Notes: generated by a model from the letters alone, not told the origin. A DNA stretch of 64,000 nt from Arion vulgaris (GCA_020796225.1 CM036764.1:23244233-23308232); one strand, 5' to 3'; shown: positions 1 to 9,658, counted from the first letter of the stretch. A program made the numbers and translations.

Positions 1-118
1 CTTGTAAGATTGTTATTTTTGCTCTTTGACAGGATTCTGCTATGCCATCTAACCATTTTTTCGTGGTCTTCCTCTCGCCTTCTTTCCTGGTGCTCTGTTG
101 TAGAAGACTGTATATTGT
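1..118 (-). mobile_element. LINE-B 3' fragment, antisense
   Basis: The minus strand reads the basic C-terminal tail typical of endonuclease-RT LINEs, an arginine-rich stretch followed by Lys-Trp and Asp-Gly-Ile. The same tail occurs in sense at 14850-15112 and in antisense near 41700. It is cut by the window edge and degenerate. Confidence 0.6.
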
Positions 119-592
119 GGAGTTTGGATGCATTCTTCTTATTTAGTGGCTAAACCACTTCATTCTTTACAAAAAAACAGTATGGAATGGAAATAGGAAA
201 ACAAAGATCAGAATACTAAGAGCATGCATATTCCCAGTGGCAACGTATGGGTGTGAAGCATGGACATTTAACAAGGCAGTGAAAAAACATGTATGTGCTT
301 TTGAGTATAAGTGTTACAGAAGAGTTATCCGTATATCATGGACAGAGAAGAGAACAAATATATCTATCCAGAAAGAACTCAAAATCAAAGACAACTGGTT
401 GATGTTACAAATACGAATGAGAAAATTGAAGTAATTTGCAAATATAAAGAGACACGAAGGGTTGGAGATTACCATTATGGAAGAAGACATCCCGGCAAAG
501 AAAAAAGGAAGACCACGGAGAAGATGGATTCAGGATGTAACTGATGATTTGAGCATGATGGCTGCAGAGATGGAACATCTGGCTTATTCACA
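119..592 (+). mobile_element. LINE-A 3' part, left piece
   Basis: From about 180 the + strand encodes the post-RT region of a non-LTR retrotransposon. Visible are ILRACIFPVATYGCEAWTF, a YKCYRR block, an I-x-W-T-E-K motif and, after frameshifts, the basic block GRPRRRWIQDVTDD. It is interrupted at 593 by a fold-back element and resumes at 959. The first 60 bases are not clearly assigned. It is 5' truncated and inactive. Confidence 0.75.
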
Positions 593-945
593 AAATAGAT
601 GAGACTGCAGTAAAACTATTTGATTGGCAAAACACGTAATCACAAAGTACTATAGTTTTACAAATTAAAAAACAATGACAAAATACAGCAACGTTTCGAC
701 CACAAGGCCTTTATCAAGCAAACGAACAACAGGAGTGACAAATTTTAAAAAAACAAATGGACGATCAAAAACAAATGTTTCTAATGAAAATCGTTTTTAT
801 TCCCAGATTTTCATTAGAAACGTTTTGTTTTGGTCGTCCATTTATTTTTTAATTTGTCACTCCTGTGTTCGTTTGCTTGATAAAGCTGTGGTCGAAACGT
901 TGCTGTATTTTGTCATTGTTTTTTTAATTTGTAAAACTATAACAC
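593..945. mobile_element. FB-D fold-back element with 13-bp target duplication
   Basis: Two long inverted arms, about 651-792 and 806-941, surround a short spacer. The element lies inside LINE-A and is flanked by CTGGCTTATTCACA (579-592) and CTGGCTTATCACA (946-958), a target-site duplication differing by one base. The left end carries the family's GACTGCAGTAAAACTA and ACACGTAATCACAAAG blocks. Both arms carry the motif TTGATAAAG...CGAAACG. The open frame at 675-983 only reads through the arms and is not a gene. Confidence 0.8.
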
Positions 946-958
946 CTGGCTTATCACA

Positions 959-1026
959 GAGAGAAATTCCGATGGACTGTTAGGGTGGCAATGTTCTGCT
1001 CAGGACAAGCTATTTGATGATGATTC
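959..1026 (+). mobile_element. LINE-A 3' terminus, right piece
   Basis: This is the continuation of the LINE-A copy after the fold-back insertion. The terminal block TCAGGACAAGCTATTTGATG recurs in antisense at 29091, 29836, 31361 and 57816. The tail is a short GATGAT run. Confidence 0.7.
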
Positions 1027-1346
1027 GTAGATGATGTCTTTCACTGCCTCAGTTATTTCTGTGGTTCACTTGTTGCTCTCTTCCTTTGGCCATGTTGGTA
1101 AAATCTCTTTATAATTCTAACGAGTTTAAATTAAATTAAATTGAACCACTGTCGGTTTGCTATGACTGTCACCATGGCTTCAGAATCCCTTAGATTGGTC
1201 AAACGGTGCACTAGTCTACATTCAGGCTAGAATACACACATTTCATCAAAGGAAAACTGAAATCGACTCAGGCTAGAAGACCGTCGAAATACACCTCCAG
1301 TGCCCCGCGCCACTGGACACCACCAAGACTAAAGTAAATGGCGATA
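1027..1346. other. no gene seen
   Basis: A TAAATT microsatellite-like run near 1127-1143 is the only pattern. I recognise no coding segment or repeat family. Confidence 0.4.
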
Positions 1347-1430
1347 TAATAATAATAATTCCTCTCGTACCGTTATACGTTACATAGGGTCTGCAAGTAA
1401 TTTCTCCATACCGCTCTATCCTGGGCAACT
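1347..1430 (-). mobile_element. LINE-D 3' end, antisense
   Basis: It matches the first ~80 bases of the longer antisense LINE-D at 2029, including the same (AAT)n tail and the block CCTCTCGTACCGTTATACG. It is a severely truncated copy. Confidence 0.6.
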
Positions 1431-1514
1431 GAATGGCGAGATGGCGATATGGGAACTGAATAAAATATAAGTCTCTACACAGGGTTAAAATGAAATTATA
1501 CTACGATTTATCAA

Positions 1515-1941
1515 AGCAACATCAACTTTTAGAAGTCTAAATCAAATATGAAGCTGCAAGTTATATAGTTTTAAAACTAAATTAAGAATTTTAAATTCCA
1601 ATGTTGTAGCAATCCTAACATATGCCAGCGAGAGTTGGAAAATTACTTAAAATATAGAAAGTAAGTTTCAAATGCATTTGAAAATAGATATCTGCGAAAA
1701 AAATGAACATAAAATGGGATGAATTCAGGAGATCTGATGAAATCAGAGAAATGTCTGGCCAACCACTAGTAACAACTGTTTTAAGAAGAGAAGGAGAGAT
1801 TGCGCATACCTTGAGAAGAAATGATCAAAGAATATCAAAGCAGGCATTGAAGTGGGAGACAAAGTGTTCAAAAAAGAGGGGACACCTAGGAAACCCTGAA
1901 ACGAATTTTGCTGTCTGTATGTAACGTATAACGGTACAGAG

Positions 1942-1943
<2 letters not shown>
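1515..1943 (+). mobile_element. LINE-D 3' part, sense
   Basis: Conceptual translation shows MNIKWDEFRRSDEIREMSGQ, then HTLRRNDQRISKQALKW, a C-terminal LINE tail. Compared with the antisense copy, a segment before the terminal TAACGTATAACGGTAC is missing. It forms the left arm of a large inverted pair. Confidence 0.7.

Positions 1944-2028
<85 letters not shown>
1944..2028. repeat. (TA)n followed by (AAT)n microsatellite
   Basis: About 70 bp of pure TA dinucleotide followed by a short AAT run, lying exactly between two oppositely oriented LINE-D 3' ends. Open frames of Ile-Tyr repeats across it are artefacts. Confidence 0.95.
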
Positions 2029-2030
<2 letters not shown>

Positions 2031-2580
2031 TCCTCTCGTACCGTTATACGTTACATAGGGCCTGCAAGTAATTTCTCCATACCGCTCTATCCTCGGCAAC
2101 TCGCTCAATCTCCTTCATGGAACTGAGACCGATATTTCCAGCCTCTCTCAGCAAAGTTCGTTTCAGGGTCTCCTTATGTCGACCTCTCTTTCTTGAACCC
2201 TTTGCATCCCACTTCAATGCCTGCTTTGATATTCGTTGATCATTTCTCCTCAAGGTGTGCCCAACATATCTCCATCTTCTCTTTCTTATAACAGTTGTCA
2301 CTAGTGGTTGACCAGACATGTCTCTGATTTCATCACTTCTCCTGAATTCGTTCCATTTTATATTCATTATTTTTCGCAGACATCTATTTTCAAATGCATT
2401 CAACTTGCTTTCTATATATTTAGTCATTTTCCAACTCTCGCTGGCATATGTTAGGATTGATTCAACATTTGAATTGAAAATTCGTAATTTAGTTTTAATA
2501 CTATATGACTTGCAGTTCCATATTTTATTTAGACTTTTAAAAGCTATATATATATATATACACACACTGAGGGTGGCCAA
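2029..2580 (-). mobile_element. LINE-D 3' part, antisense, long open frame
   Basis: A 178-codon open frame on the minus strand encodes the post-RT part of a LINE: IFNSNVESILTYASESWKMT, NAFENRCLRKIMNIKWNEFR, GHTLRRNDQRISKQALKW and a terminal basic tail ending in AVWRNYLQALCNV. The RT catalytic region is absent, so this is a 5'-truncated copy, though its frame is well preserved. It is the right arm of the inverted pair. Confidence 0.8.
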
Positions 2581-2654
2581 TAGGTACTTAAAATGTAAGC
2601 TTCAAATCACATACACCGTAGTTCTGACGAAGTTAGTTAGACGTGTTTGACATG

Positions 2655-2791
2655 AATACACAAGACACAAGTGGAAGGAGCTCGCCAGGGACAGATCCAT
2701 CTGGAGCCAGATTTTGAAATTGGATCTGAGAACTGGTGAAGCCAGACTAAGACAACTTACTGACATAAAACGTGCCAGGAGAAAGCACAAA
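2655..2791 (+). mobile_element. LINE C-terminal tail fragment
   Basis: The + strand reads HKWKELARDRSIWSQILKLD and then RARRKHK before a stop at about 2791. The W-x3-A-R-D-R-S-I-W pattern is the usual end of endonuclease-RT LINE proteins. No family assignment beyond that. Confidence 0.5.
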
Positions 2792-2872
2792 TAAAACCCA
2801 CCACGTGGGCTACATTCACTTTCCTTCTAACCAACATGTCTAGGTATACTTCTTATTCGCTTTACGATGTGC

Positions 2873-3064
2873 GCTCATTTTAGACTGTGACTCTGAATTT
2901 TCTTACAAAATTTGCTATTTCCCGGTTTCAATTCCAAGACATACAGTTTCTTTTCTCTATCTCTCTCTCTCTCTCAATCACCGCTTAGAGTGATGTACCA
3001 GATTTCCCCATATATTCATAGTTTCTTTTCGAAAGTGGTGGATATGAGCCAGGTTATTGTCCTT
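2873..3064. repeat. Rep-J copy 1, left half
   Basis: Shares the blocks ATTTGCTATTTCCCGGTTTC and CATACAGTTTCTTTTC with 5018-5170. A short (TC)n run has expanded inside it near 2958-2978. LINE-A at 3065-3596 separates it from its right half. Confidence 0.65.
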
Positions 3065-3596
3065 GACTGGCAATAGCAATAGATTGGCAATAGCAATCAA
3101 GAAGTTAAACACAATGAAGAACATGTGGCAAAGCACCAGCAAAATACTAAAATTAAAAATATTGAGAGCATGCATTTTCCCAGTGGCTACTTATGGATGT
3201 GAATCATGGACTATTACACAAAAATTAAGAACGAAAATCCAGTCCTTCGAAACTAAATGCTACAGAAAGATCCTACGAATACCATGGACAGAAAAAAGAA
3301 AGAACACTGATGTCCTGAAAGAACTAAATGTTAAAGAGAATTGCCTGATAAACAACATACTATACAGAAAATTACATACTTTGGTCACATCAAGCGTCAC
3401 GATGGTCAAAAGAACAATACTAGAGGGCATGGTCCCAGGACGCAGAGGCAGACCAAGAAGAAGATGGCTACAAGATATTAAAGAAACCATGAACATGACC
3501 ATTGACGAAGTAGGTGAACTGGCAAGAGACAGAGTGAATTTCAGATGTGCTGCAAAGAGAGCAACGTCCTATAAAGGATACGCACCTTGATGATGA
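3065..3596 (+). mobile_element. LINE-A inserted in Rep-J with 10-bp target duplication
   Basis: The open frame to 3590 shows LKILRACIFPVATYGCESWT, the CYRKILRIPWTEKRK block, GRRGRPRRRWLQDIKETMNM and a final basic tail. One stretch near residues 109-119 is read in a shifted frame. The tail is TTGATGATGAT. The flanks TATTGTCCTT (3055-3064) and TATTATCCTT (3597-3606) are the target duplication, and the empty site is visible in the Rep-J copy at 5.1 kb. Confidence 0.85.
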
Positions 3597-3606
3597 TATT
3601 ATCCTT

Positions 3607-3710
3607 ACTTCTGCCTGCATGGGACAGTTTTGAGAGGCATATTCTGGGGTAAAGCTTGCTAATTGACAGTGTTAGCCGCTAGAAACGCTAGAAAATCTTA
3701 AATTAGTGTA
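3607..3710. repeat. Rep-J copy 1, right half
   Basis: Begins with ACTTCTGCCTGCATGGGACA, as at about 5130. It ends with TAGTGTACATG, the point where the 40-bp tandem array starts. Confidence 0.65.
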
Positions 3711-4271
3711 CATGTGGTGTCTCATTTTGTTGTGTTCTGTTATGAGGCGACATGTGGTGTCTTATTTTATTGTGTCCTGTTATGAGGTGACATGTGGTGT
3801 CTTATTTTATTGTGTCCTGTTATGAGGCGACATGTGGTGTCTTATTTTATTGTGTTCTGTTATGAGGCGACATGTGGTGTCTTATTTTATTGTGTCCTGT
3901 TACGAGGCGACATGTGGTGTCTCATTTTGTTGTGTTCTGTTATGAGGCGACATGTGGTGTCTCATTTTGTTGTGTCCTGTTATGAGGCGACATGTGGTGT
4001 CTCATTTTGTTGTGTTCTGTTATGAGGCGACATGTGGTGTTTCATTTTGTTGTGTCCTGTTATGAGGCGACATGTGGTGTCTCATTTTATTGTGTCCTGT
4101 TATGAGGCGACATGTGGTGTCTTATTTTATTGTGTCCTGTTACGAGGCGACATGTGGTGTCTCATTTTGTTGTGTTCTGTTATGAGGCGACATGTGGTGT
4201 CTCATTTTGTTGTGTCCTGTTACGAGGCGACATGTGGTGTCTCATTTTGTTGTGTCCTGTTATGAGGCGAC
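3711..4271. repeat. 40-bp minisatellite, 14 units
   Basis: CATGTGGTGT recurs every 40 bp from 3711. Units differ mainly at C/T positions (CTCATTTTGT versus CTTATTTTAT, TTCTG versus TCCTG). As 40 is not a multiple of three, the overlapping Cys/Leu/Val-rich open frames cycle through all three frames of the unit; they are not genes. Confidence 0.97.
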
Positions 4272-4275
4272 GTAT

Positions 4276-4500
4276 TCATATTCTTCTTCGAAAGCTTCAT
4301 ATCGACCACTTGTTAACCACCCTTTGTGATTTGTAAGTGATCCGAGCCTAAGAGCGATTGTACGTTTGTGCCAGTTATGCACCTACAAGTAGGCAAGCAC
4401 ATCCGATTTCTACTACGCTTTATATTTACTAGGTAGCTTCCTAGGCCCCTACCTCAGTCACATCTGTGCTCCCCTTGAGAGCCCTGCAAACACACGGGCG
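4276..4500 (-). mobile_element. SINE-A, antisense, 13-bp target duplication
   Basis: Reverse orientation copy starting with the (TTC)n complement of the (GAA)n tail and containing CCACTTGTTAACCAC and CTACAAGTAGGC. TGAGGCGACGTAT occurs on both sides (4263-4275, 4501-4513). The target lies in the last unit of the 40-bp array, so it inserted after or at the edge of that array. Confidence 0.85.
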
Positions 4501-4639
4501 TGAGGCGACGTATGACTACAATGACACATTTGAACAGTTGGTAATATCCATCTTTTTGAATAAGGAGTTTAAAGAACTCCATGGGGAGGCATTGAAGCCA
4601 ATGAATATGGTAAATAAATTGACAGTAAGCAAGTATTAA

Positions 4640-4830
4640 GGGTCTGAGGAAAAAGCTATTTACCAAACAGAGGATTCGAACCCCAAATCTTTATCTCTTA
4701 AGGCACCCATTGCCTAGCCCTGCAGGCGAGCGTTTTTTCAAAGCTTTCCAAGAGAGCTAGCTGGTTATGCTCGGGAGAACTAGCTAGTTGTTCTCTAAAA
4801 GAGACGCTACTCATGCCTACAGCACCCAAC
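4640..4830 (-). mobile_element. tRNA-headed SINE, antisense
   Basis: The reverse complement contains GGGTTCGAATCC, an intact box B, and upstream GGGCTAGGCAATGGGTGCC as a box A-like block. Next to it lies GAACAACTAGCTAGTTCTC, which can fold into a hairpin, and CTGTAGGCATGAGTAGC. A single copy is visible here. Confidence 0.55.
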
Positions 4831-5017
4831 AAAATTCCAAGCTCATACTGATTTCGATAGTTACCTGCACGCACACAAATCTTACCTCCAGTACCTAAAG
4901 AGTATGAAATTATTAGTCATCATTACTCGTTATGGCGAAACAACAACTCTCAAGTCTATATGGTATCTGTGTTTAAGCCGTTGCCTTGCGTTCCAAGGTT
5001 CGCGGGTTCGCTAAAAT

Positions 5018-5170
5018 GATCGCTCATTTTAGACTGGGACTTCTTACAAAGTTTGCTATTTCCCGGTTTCAATTCCAAGCCATACAGTTTCTTTTCGAGA
5101 GTGGTGGATGTGGGCCAGGTTAATGTCCTTACTTCTGCCTGCATGGGACAGTTTTGAAGGGCATATTCTA
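5018..5170. repeat. Rep-J copy 2 (empty site for LINE-A)
   Basis: Collinear with the two halves of copy 1 but without the LINE-A insertion: GGTTAATGTCCTTACTTCTG is continuous. Before it, at 4955-5012, sits a small tRNA-like scrap with GCGGGTTCG. Confidence 0.65.
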
Positions 5171-5173
5171 CGT

Positions 5174-5357
5174 ATGATACCGCTCTGTTCATAAGGGCAT
5201 ATGGGACCGCTCTGTTCATAAGGGCATATGGGACCGCTCTGTTTATAAGGGCATATGGGACCGCTCTGTTCATAAGGGCATATGGGACCGCTCTGTTCAT
5301 AAGGGCATATGGGACCGCTCTGTTCATAAGGGCATATGGGACCGCTCTGTTCATGGG
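5174..5357. repeat. 27-bp minisatellite, about 7 units
   Basis: The unit contains GACCGCTCTGTTCATAAGGG followed by CATATGG, period 27 bp, starting exactly where Rep-J copy 1 carries its 40-bp array. The reverse frame reads a nine-residue repeat RAVPYALMN because 27 is a multiple of three. No evidence of a real protein. Confidence 0.93.
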
Positions 5358-5770
5358 TGAATTTTTTCTGGGGGCCCTAGAATTGTGCTTTTTATAATAC
5401 TCTCGGTGACGTATGTGGCTTATGGGATAGTGACTCGGTCTATTAACCCCGACATTCTGAGTTCGAATCACACTGCGGACAATTTGGTTGCAAATTGTTA
5501 CGCGTGGATTTTTACAAAAGAACGATGGCACCACCCGTTTAAAAAGCAATAGCAAACTACTGAACGTAATAATGCCTATAAAAATCACAAACAGTGTTAA
5601 AAAAGCTAGGATATGCAATTAACTTTTTAAATAATACTCTCGGCAGGTGACGTATCATTCATGCGGAGATAGACCAAGCCATTAGGGATGGGAGGCGAGG
5701 AGGAAGAGGGGGGAGGTGTAAAAATCCGGTGCAATTAAGTCAATCCTGTGTTTTTAGACCCTTGTATTTC
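5358..5770 (+). mobile_element. tSINE-F copy split by another tRNA-headed SINE
   Basis: The body GGGGCCCTAGAATTGTGC...ACTCTCGG and the end AGTCAATCCTGTG...TAGACCC match the full copy at 52663-52923. Between them, about 5415-5629, lies a second SINE with CTGAGTTCGAATC as box B. A direct repeat of the TAATACTCTCGG...TGACGTAT region brackets it (5393-5414 and 5630-5655, the latter with four extra bases). Confidence 0.6.
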
Positions 5771-5984
5771 TCTGCTTGTCGTATTATTTTCTATCTCTTT
5801 TATCCTCCACCAGCTGAATGCCTGACAATGTTTCTAATGTCTGTCTATCTAAGGGTGAATTGTATGGTTCCATTGATAATATGTGTGGCTCGGTTTTGTG
5901 TTTCTTATTTTATTTATTTTGTTATTCCAAGGTATACAAATCTAGTAACTAATAGACTAAAACCTGTTTTACTTATCTCCCCTA

Positions 5985-6180
5985 GAACATGCAGTAATCT
6001 ACATTGGAATCTACAGTCAATTCCACAAACACCAGAAAGGTGCAAACAACACACTGCTGATCAACAACACACTGCTGATCAACAACACACTGCTGATCAA
6101 CAACACACTGCTGATCAACAACACACTGCTGATCTTGCTGTCATCATCGCTTGCGATGGACTGGTGTTATGAGCCAATAA
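5985..6180 (+). mobile_element. LINE-Z 3' end fragment
   Basis: The final block TGTCATCATCGCTTGCGATGG matches the 3' end of the longer LINE-Z at 11620-12597, and the preceding part corresponds to the finger-encoding segment. A minisatellite has expanded inside it. Confidence 0.6.
6045..6134. repeat. 18-bp minisatellite, 5 units
   Basis: Five copies of a unit containing AACACACTGCTGATC, expanded from the LINE-Z sequence that reads AACAACACACGTCTG in the 12.5 kb copy. The + frame reads QQHTAD repeats. Confidence 0.95.
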
Positions 6181-6269
6181 CAAGGGATATAAAGCGCAAA
6201 TAACAATAAGCAATTAGCCTCAAAAATTTACCAACAAAAGTTAATGTAGTTCATTGTTTCATGTCTATA

Positions 6270-8623
6270 TCATAGTAGAACTGTCATCATAGTAGAAATG
6301 TCATCATAGTAGAGCTGTCATCATAGTAGAAATGTCATCATAGTAGAACTGTCATCATAGTTGAACTGTCATCATAGTAGAAATGTCATCATAGTAGAAC
6401 TGTCATCATAGTAGAACTGTCATCATAGTAGAACTGTCATCATAGTAGAGCTGTCATCATAGTAGAAATGTCATCATAGTAGAAATATCATCATAGTAGA
6501 ACTGTCATCATAGTAGAACTGTCATCATAGTAGAAATGTCATAATAGTAGAACTATCATCATAGTAGAAATGTCATCATAGTAGAACTGTCATCATAGTA
6601 GAAATGTCATCATAGTAGAAATGTCATCATAGTAGAAATGTCATCATAGTAGAACTGTCATCATAGTAGAAATGTCATCATAGTAGAACTATCATCATAG
6701 TAGAAATGTCATCATAGTAGAACTGTCATCATAGTAGAAATGTCATCATAGTAGAAATGTCATCATAGTAGAAATGTCATCATAGTAGAACTGTCATCAT
6801 AGTAGAACTGTCATCATAGTAGAACTGTCATCATAGTAGAAATGTCATCATAGTAGAAATGTCATCATAGTAGAACTGTCATCATAGTAGAACTGTCATC
6901 ATAGTAGAGCTGTCATCATAGTAGAAATGTCATCATAGTAGAAATATCATCATAGTAGAACTGTCATCATAGGAGAACTGTCATCATAGTAGAAATGTCA
7001 TCATAGTAGAACTATCATCATAGTAGAAATGTCATCATAGTAGAACTGTCATCATAGTTGAACTGTCATCATAGTAGAAATGTCATCATAGTAGAAATGT
7101 CATCATAGTAGAACTGTCATCATAGTAGAACTGTCATCATAGTAGAACTGTCATCATAGTAGAGCTGTCATCATAGTAGAAATGTCATCATAGTAGAAAT
7201 ATCATCATAGTAGAACTGTCATCATAGTAGAACTGTCATCATAGTAGAAATGTCATCATAGTAGAACTATCATCATAGTAGAAATGTCATCATAGTAGAA
7301 CTGTCATCATAGTAGAAATGTCATCATAGTAGAAATGTCATCATAGTAGAAATGTCATCATAGTAGAACTGTCATCATAGTAGAAATGTCATCATAGTAG
7401 AACTGTCATCATAGTAGAAATGTCATCATAGTAGAAATGTCATCATAGTAGAAATGTCATCATAGTAGAACTGTCATCATAGTAGAACTGTCATCATAGT
7501 AGAACTGTCATCATAGTAGAAATGTCATCATAGTAGAAATGTCATCATAGTAGAACTGTCATCATAGTAGAACTGTCATCATAGTAGAGCTGTCATCATA
7601 GTAGAAATGTCATCATAGTAGAAATATCATCATAGTAGAACTGTCATCATAGGAGAACTGTCATCATAGTAGAAATGTCATCATAGTAGAACTATCATCA
7701 TAGTAGAAATGTCATCATAGTAGAACTGTCATCATAGTTGAACTGTCATCATAGTAGAAATGTCATCATAGTAGAAATGTCATCATAGTAGAACTGTCAT
7801 CATAGTAGAACTGTCATCATAGTAGAACTGTCATCATAGTAGAGCTGTCATCATAGTAGAAATGTCATCATAGTAGAAATATCATCATAGTAGAACTGTC
7901 ATCATAGTAGAACTGTCATCATAGTAGAAATGTCATCATAGTAGAACTATCATCATAGTAGAAATGTCATCATAGTAGAACTGTCATCATAGTAGAAATG
8001 TCATCATAGTAGAAATGTCATCATAGTAGAAATGTCATCATAGTAGAACTGTCATCATAGTAGAAATGTCATCATAGTAGAACTATCATCATAGTAGAAA
8101 TGTCATCATAGTAGAACTGTCATCATAGTAGAAATGTCATCATAGTAGAAATGTCATCATAGTAGAAATGTCATCATAGTAGAACTGTCATCATAGTAGA
8201 ACTGTCATCATAGTAGAACTGTCATCATAGTAGAAATGTCATCATAGTAGAAATATCATCATAGCAGAACTGTCATCATAGTAAAAATGTCATCATAGTA
8301 GAGCTGTCATCATAGTAGAAATGTCATCATAGTAGAACTGTCATCATAGTAGAGCTGTCATCATAGTAGAAATGTCATCATAGTAGAACTGTCATCATAG
8401 TAGAACTGTCATCATAGTAGAAATGTCATCATAGTAGAAATGTCATCATAGTAGAAATGTCATCATAGTAGAAATGTCATCATAGTAGAACTGTCATCAT
8501 AGTAGAACTGTCATCATAGTAGAACTGTCATCATAGTAGAAATGTCATCATAGTAGAACTGTCATCATAGTAGAACTGTCATCATAGTAGAAATGTCATC
8601 ATAGTAGAAATGTCATCATAGTA
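6270..8623. repeat. 17-bp satellite array, ~138 units, with higher-order structure
   Basis: Unit CATCATAGTAGAACTGT with a few recurrent variants (AATGT, GCTGT, AATAT, ACTAT endings). Rare variants recur at a fixed spacing: AGGAG at 6971 and 7651, AGTTG at 7058 and 7738, both 680 bp (40 units). Another AGTTG is at 6361, 697 bp (41 units) earlier. TAG triplets in the unit close all frames, so no long open frame exists. Confidence 0.98.
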
Positions 8624-8814
8624 TGATACATATTACCGCTGTCATTGAATAAGTAAACAGAACATGTTTATTCCATAAACATCTGTAATTGGCTGCACCG
8701 AAGCAACATTGATTAATCTTTCCATGTATCTTTTCATGAATTAGGAACTACCACTACAGAACTCCTATGTCCAAGCATTTACTTCTTCTTTTTCTTCAGT
8801 GTTCTCCCTAGATT

Positions 8815-9050
8815 GGAATTTCAGATTTTCTAATAAAGGTTCAGATTGTCAGCCACGCCATACAGTTTGTCTTGGACGCTGGTGCAAATGGCCCACCTCT
8901 TTCTTCTAAAGTCTGCATACTGCCTACAAGTTCTGTAGGACATGCTCTGTTGTCATACTCGACAACCCACCGGGGTCGTTTGTGCCTATCTTGAATCTAG
9001 TGTACGGGCGGTGTCTCATTCTTTTGTGACCCGTTCGGAGCAAGTATGAC
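8815..9050. repeat. Rep-J copy 3
   Basis: Diverged copy with CCATACAGTTTGTCTTGGA and, at about 8998-9040, TAGTGTACGGGCGGTGTCTC, a single-copy relative of the 40-bp unit amplified at 3711-4271. This shows that the unit belongs to Rep-J. Confidence 0.6.
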
Positions 9051-9658
9051 AGTCAGGTCCATGTGCTGTTACAAAGATGTTTATAGTAATTTAATTTATA
9101 TTATGAATTGGCTGACCACTTTTATTACCAACCGTAGTCATCTTTAACTATAAGTTCGTATGACATTGGTGTCAATCTGTGTTCCTCTTATATAATGGTA
9201 CCAAGGCCATTAAAATACATGAAAATTATAAACATATACATTTTAAACTCAACTCAAAACACATATGACAAATGTTTATTCAACTCTACTATATGAGTCT
9301 AAGGCATAGACTGCAAGTACAAATAAAACAACAAAACCAACTACAGGATAAATCAACGACATTGAATGCAAATACAGTACATCTAAAACAACACAATCAT
9401 CAACTAAAGGGGATTTGTGCAAAGTATCAAAGAAAACAAGTCATTAAAATCTAAAATCAAATCACATAAATTTTCAGAGTAAAGAAGATGAATTAAAACA
9501 AATCAACAAATGTGGATACTTTGGAGCAGTGTTATCCAAAATGTTATATATTGGGTCGCATGTGACTAATGACTGTGGAGGTGCAGGAGCTGTGTTGCTA
9601 TTGCAATAATAAAACAACAATAATAATAAAGTAATATTAATAGTAATATGAATAAAAA
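9051..9658. other. no gene seen
   Basis: AT-rich sequence with short AAT runs at 9605-9655. Two small open frames (9272-9454 +, 9474-9722 -) have no recognisable motif and look like chance. Confidence 0.4.

Noticed and set aside
1743..2108. Ile-Tyr repeat protein
   Set aside because: It only translates a (TA)n microsatellite; the same holds for 62761-63102.
3792..4336. Cys-rich membrane proteins in the 40-bp array
   Set aside because: Tandem repeat translation with cycling frame; no start or splice context and no conservation visible.
4956..5618. 220-codon minus-strand protein with RAVPYALMN repeats
   Set aside because: It crosses Rep-J, a minisatellite and two SINEs; frame open because the unit is 27 bp.
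6270..8623. CRISPR-like array
   Set aside because: Units are contiguous 17-mers with no unique spacers and the genome is eukaryotic; it is a satellite.
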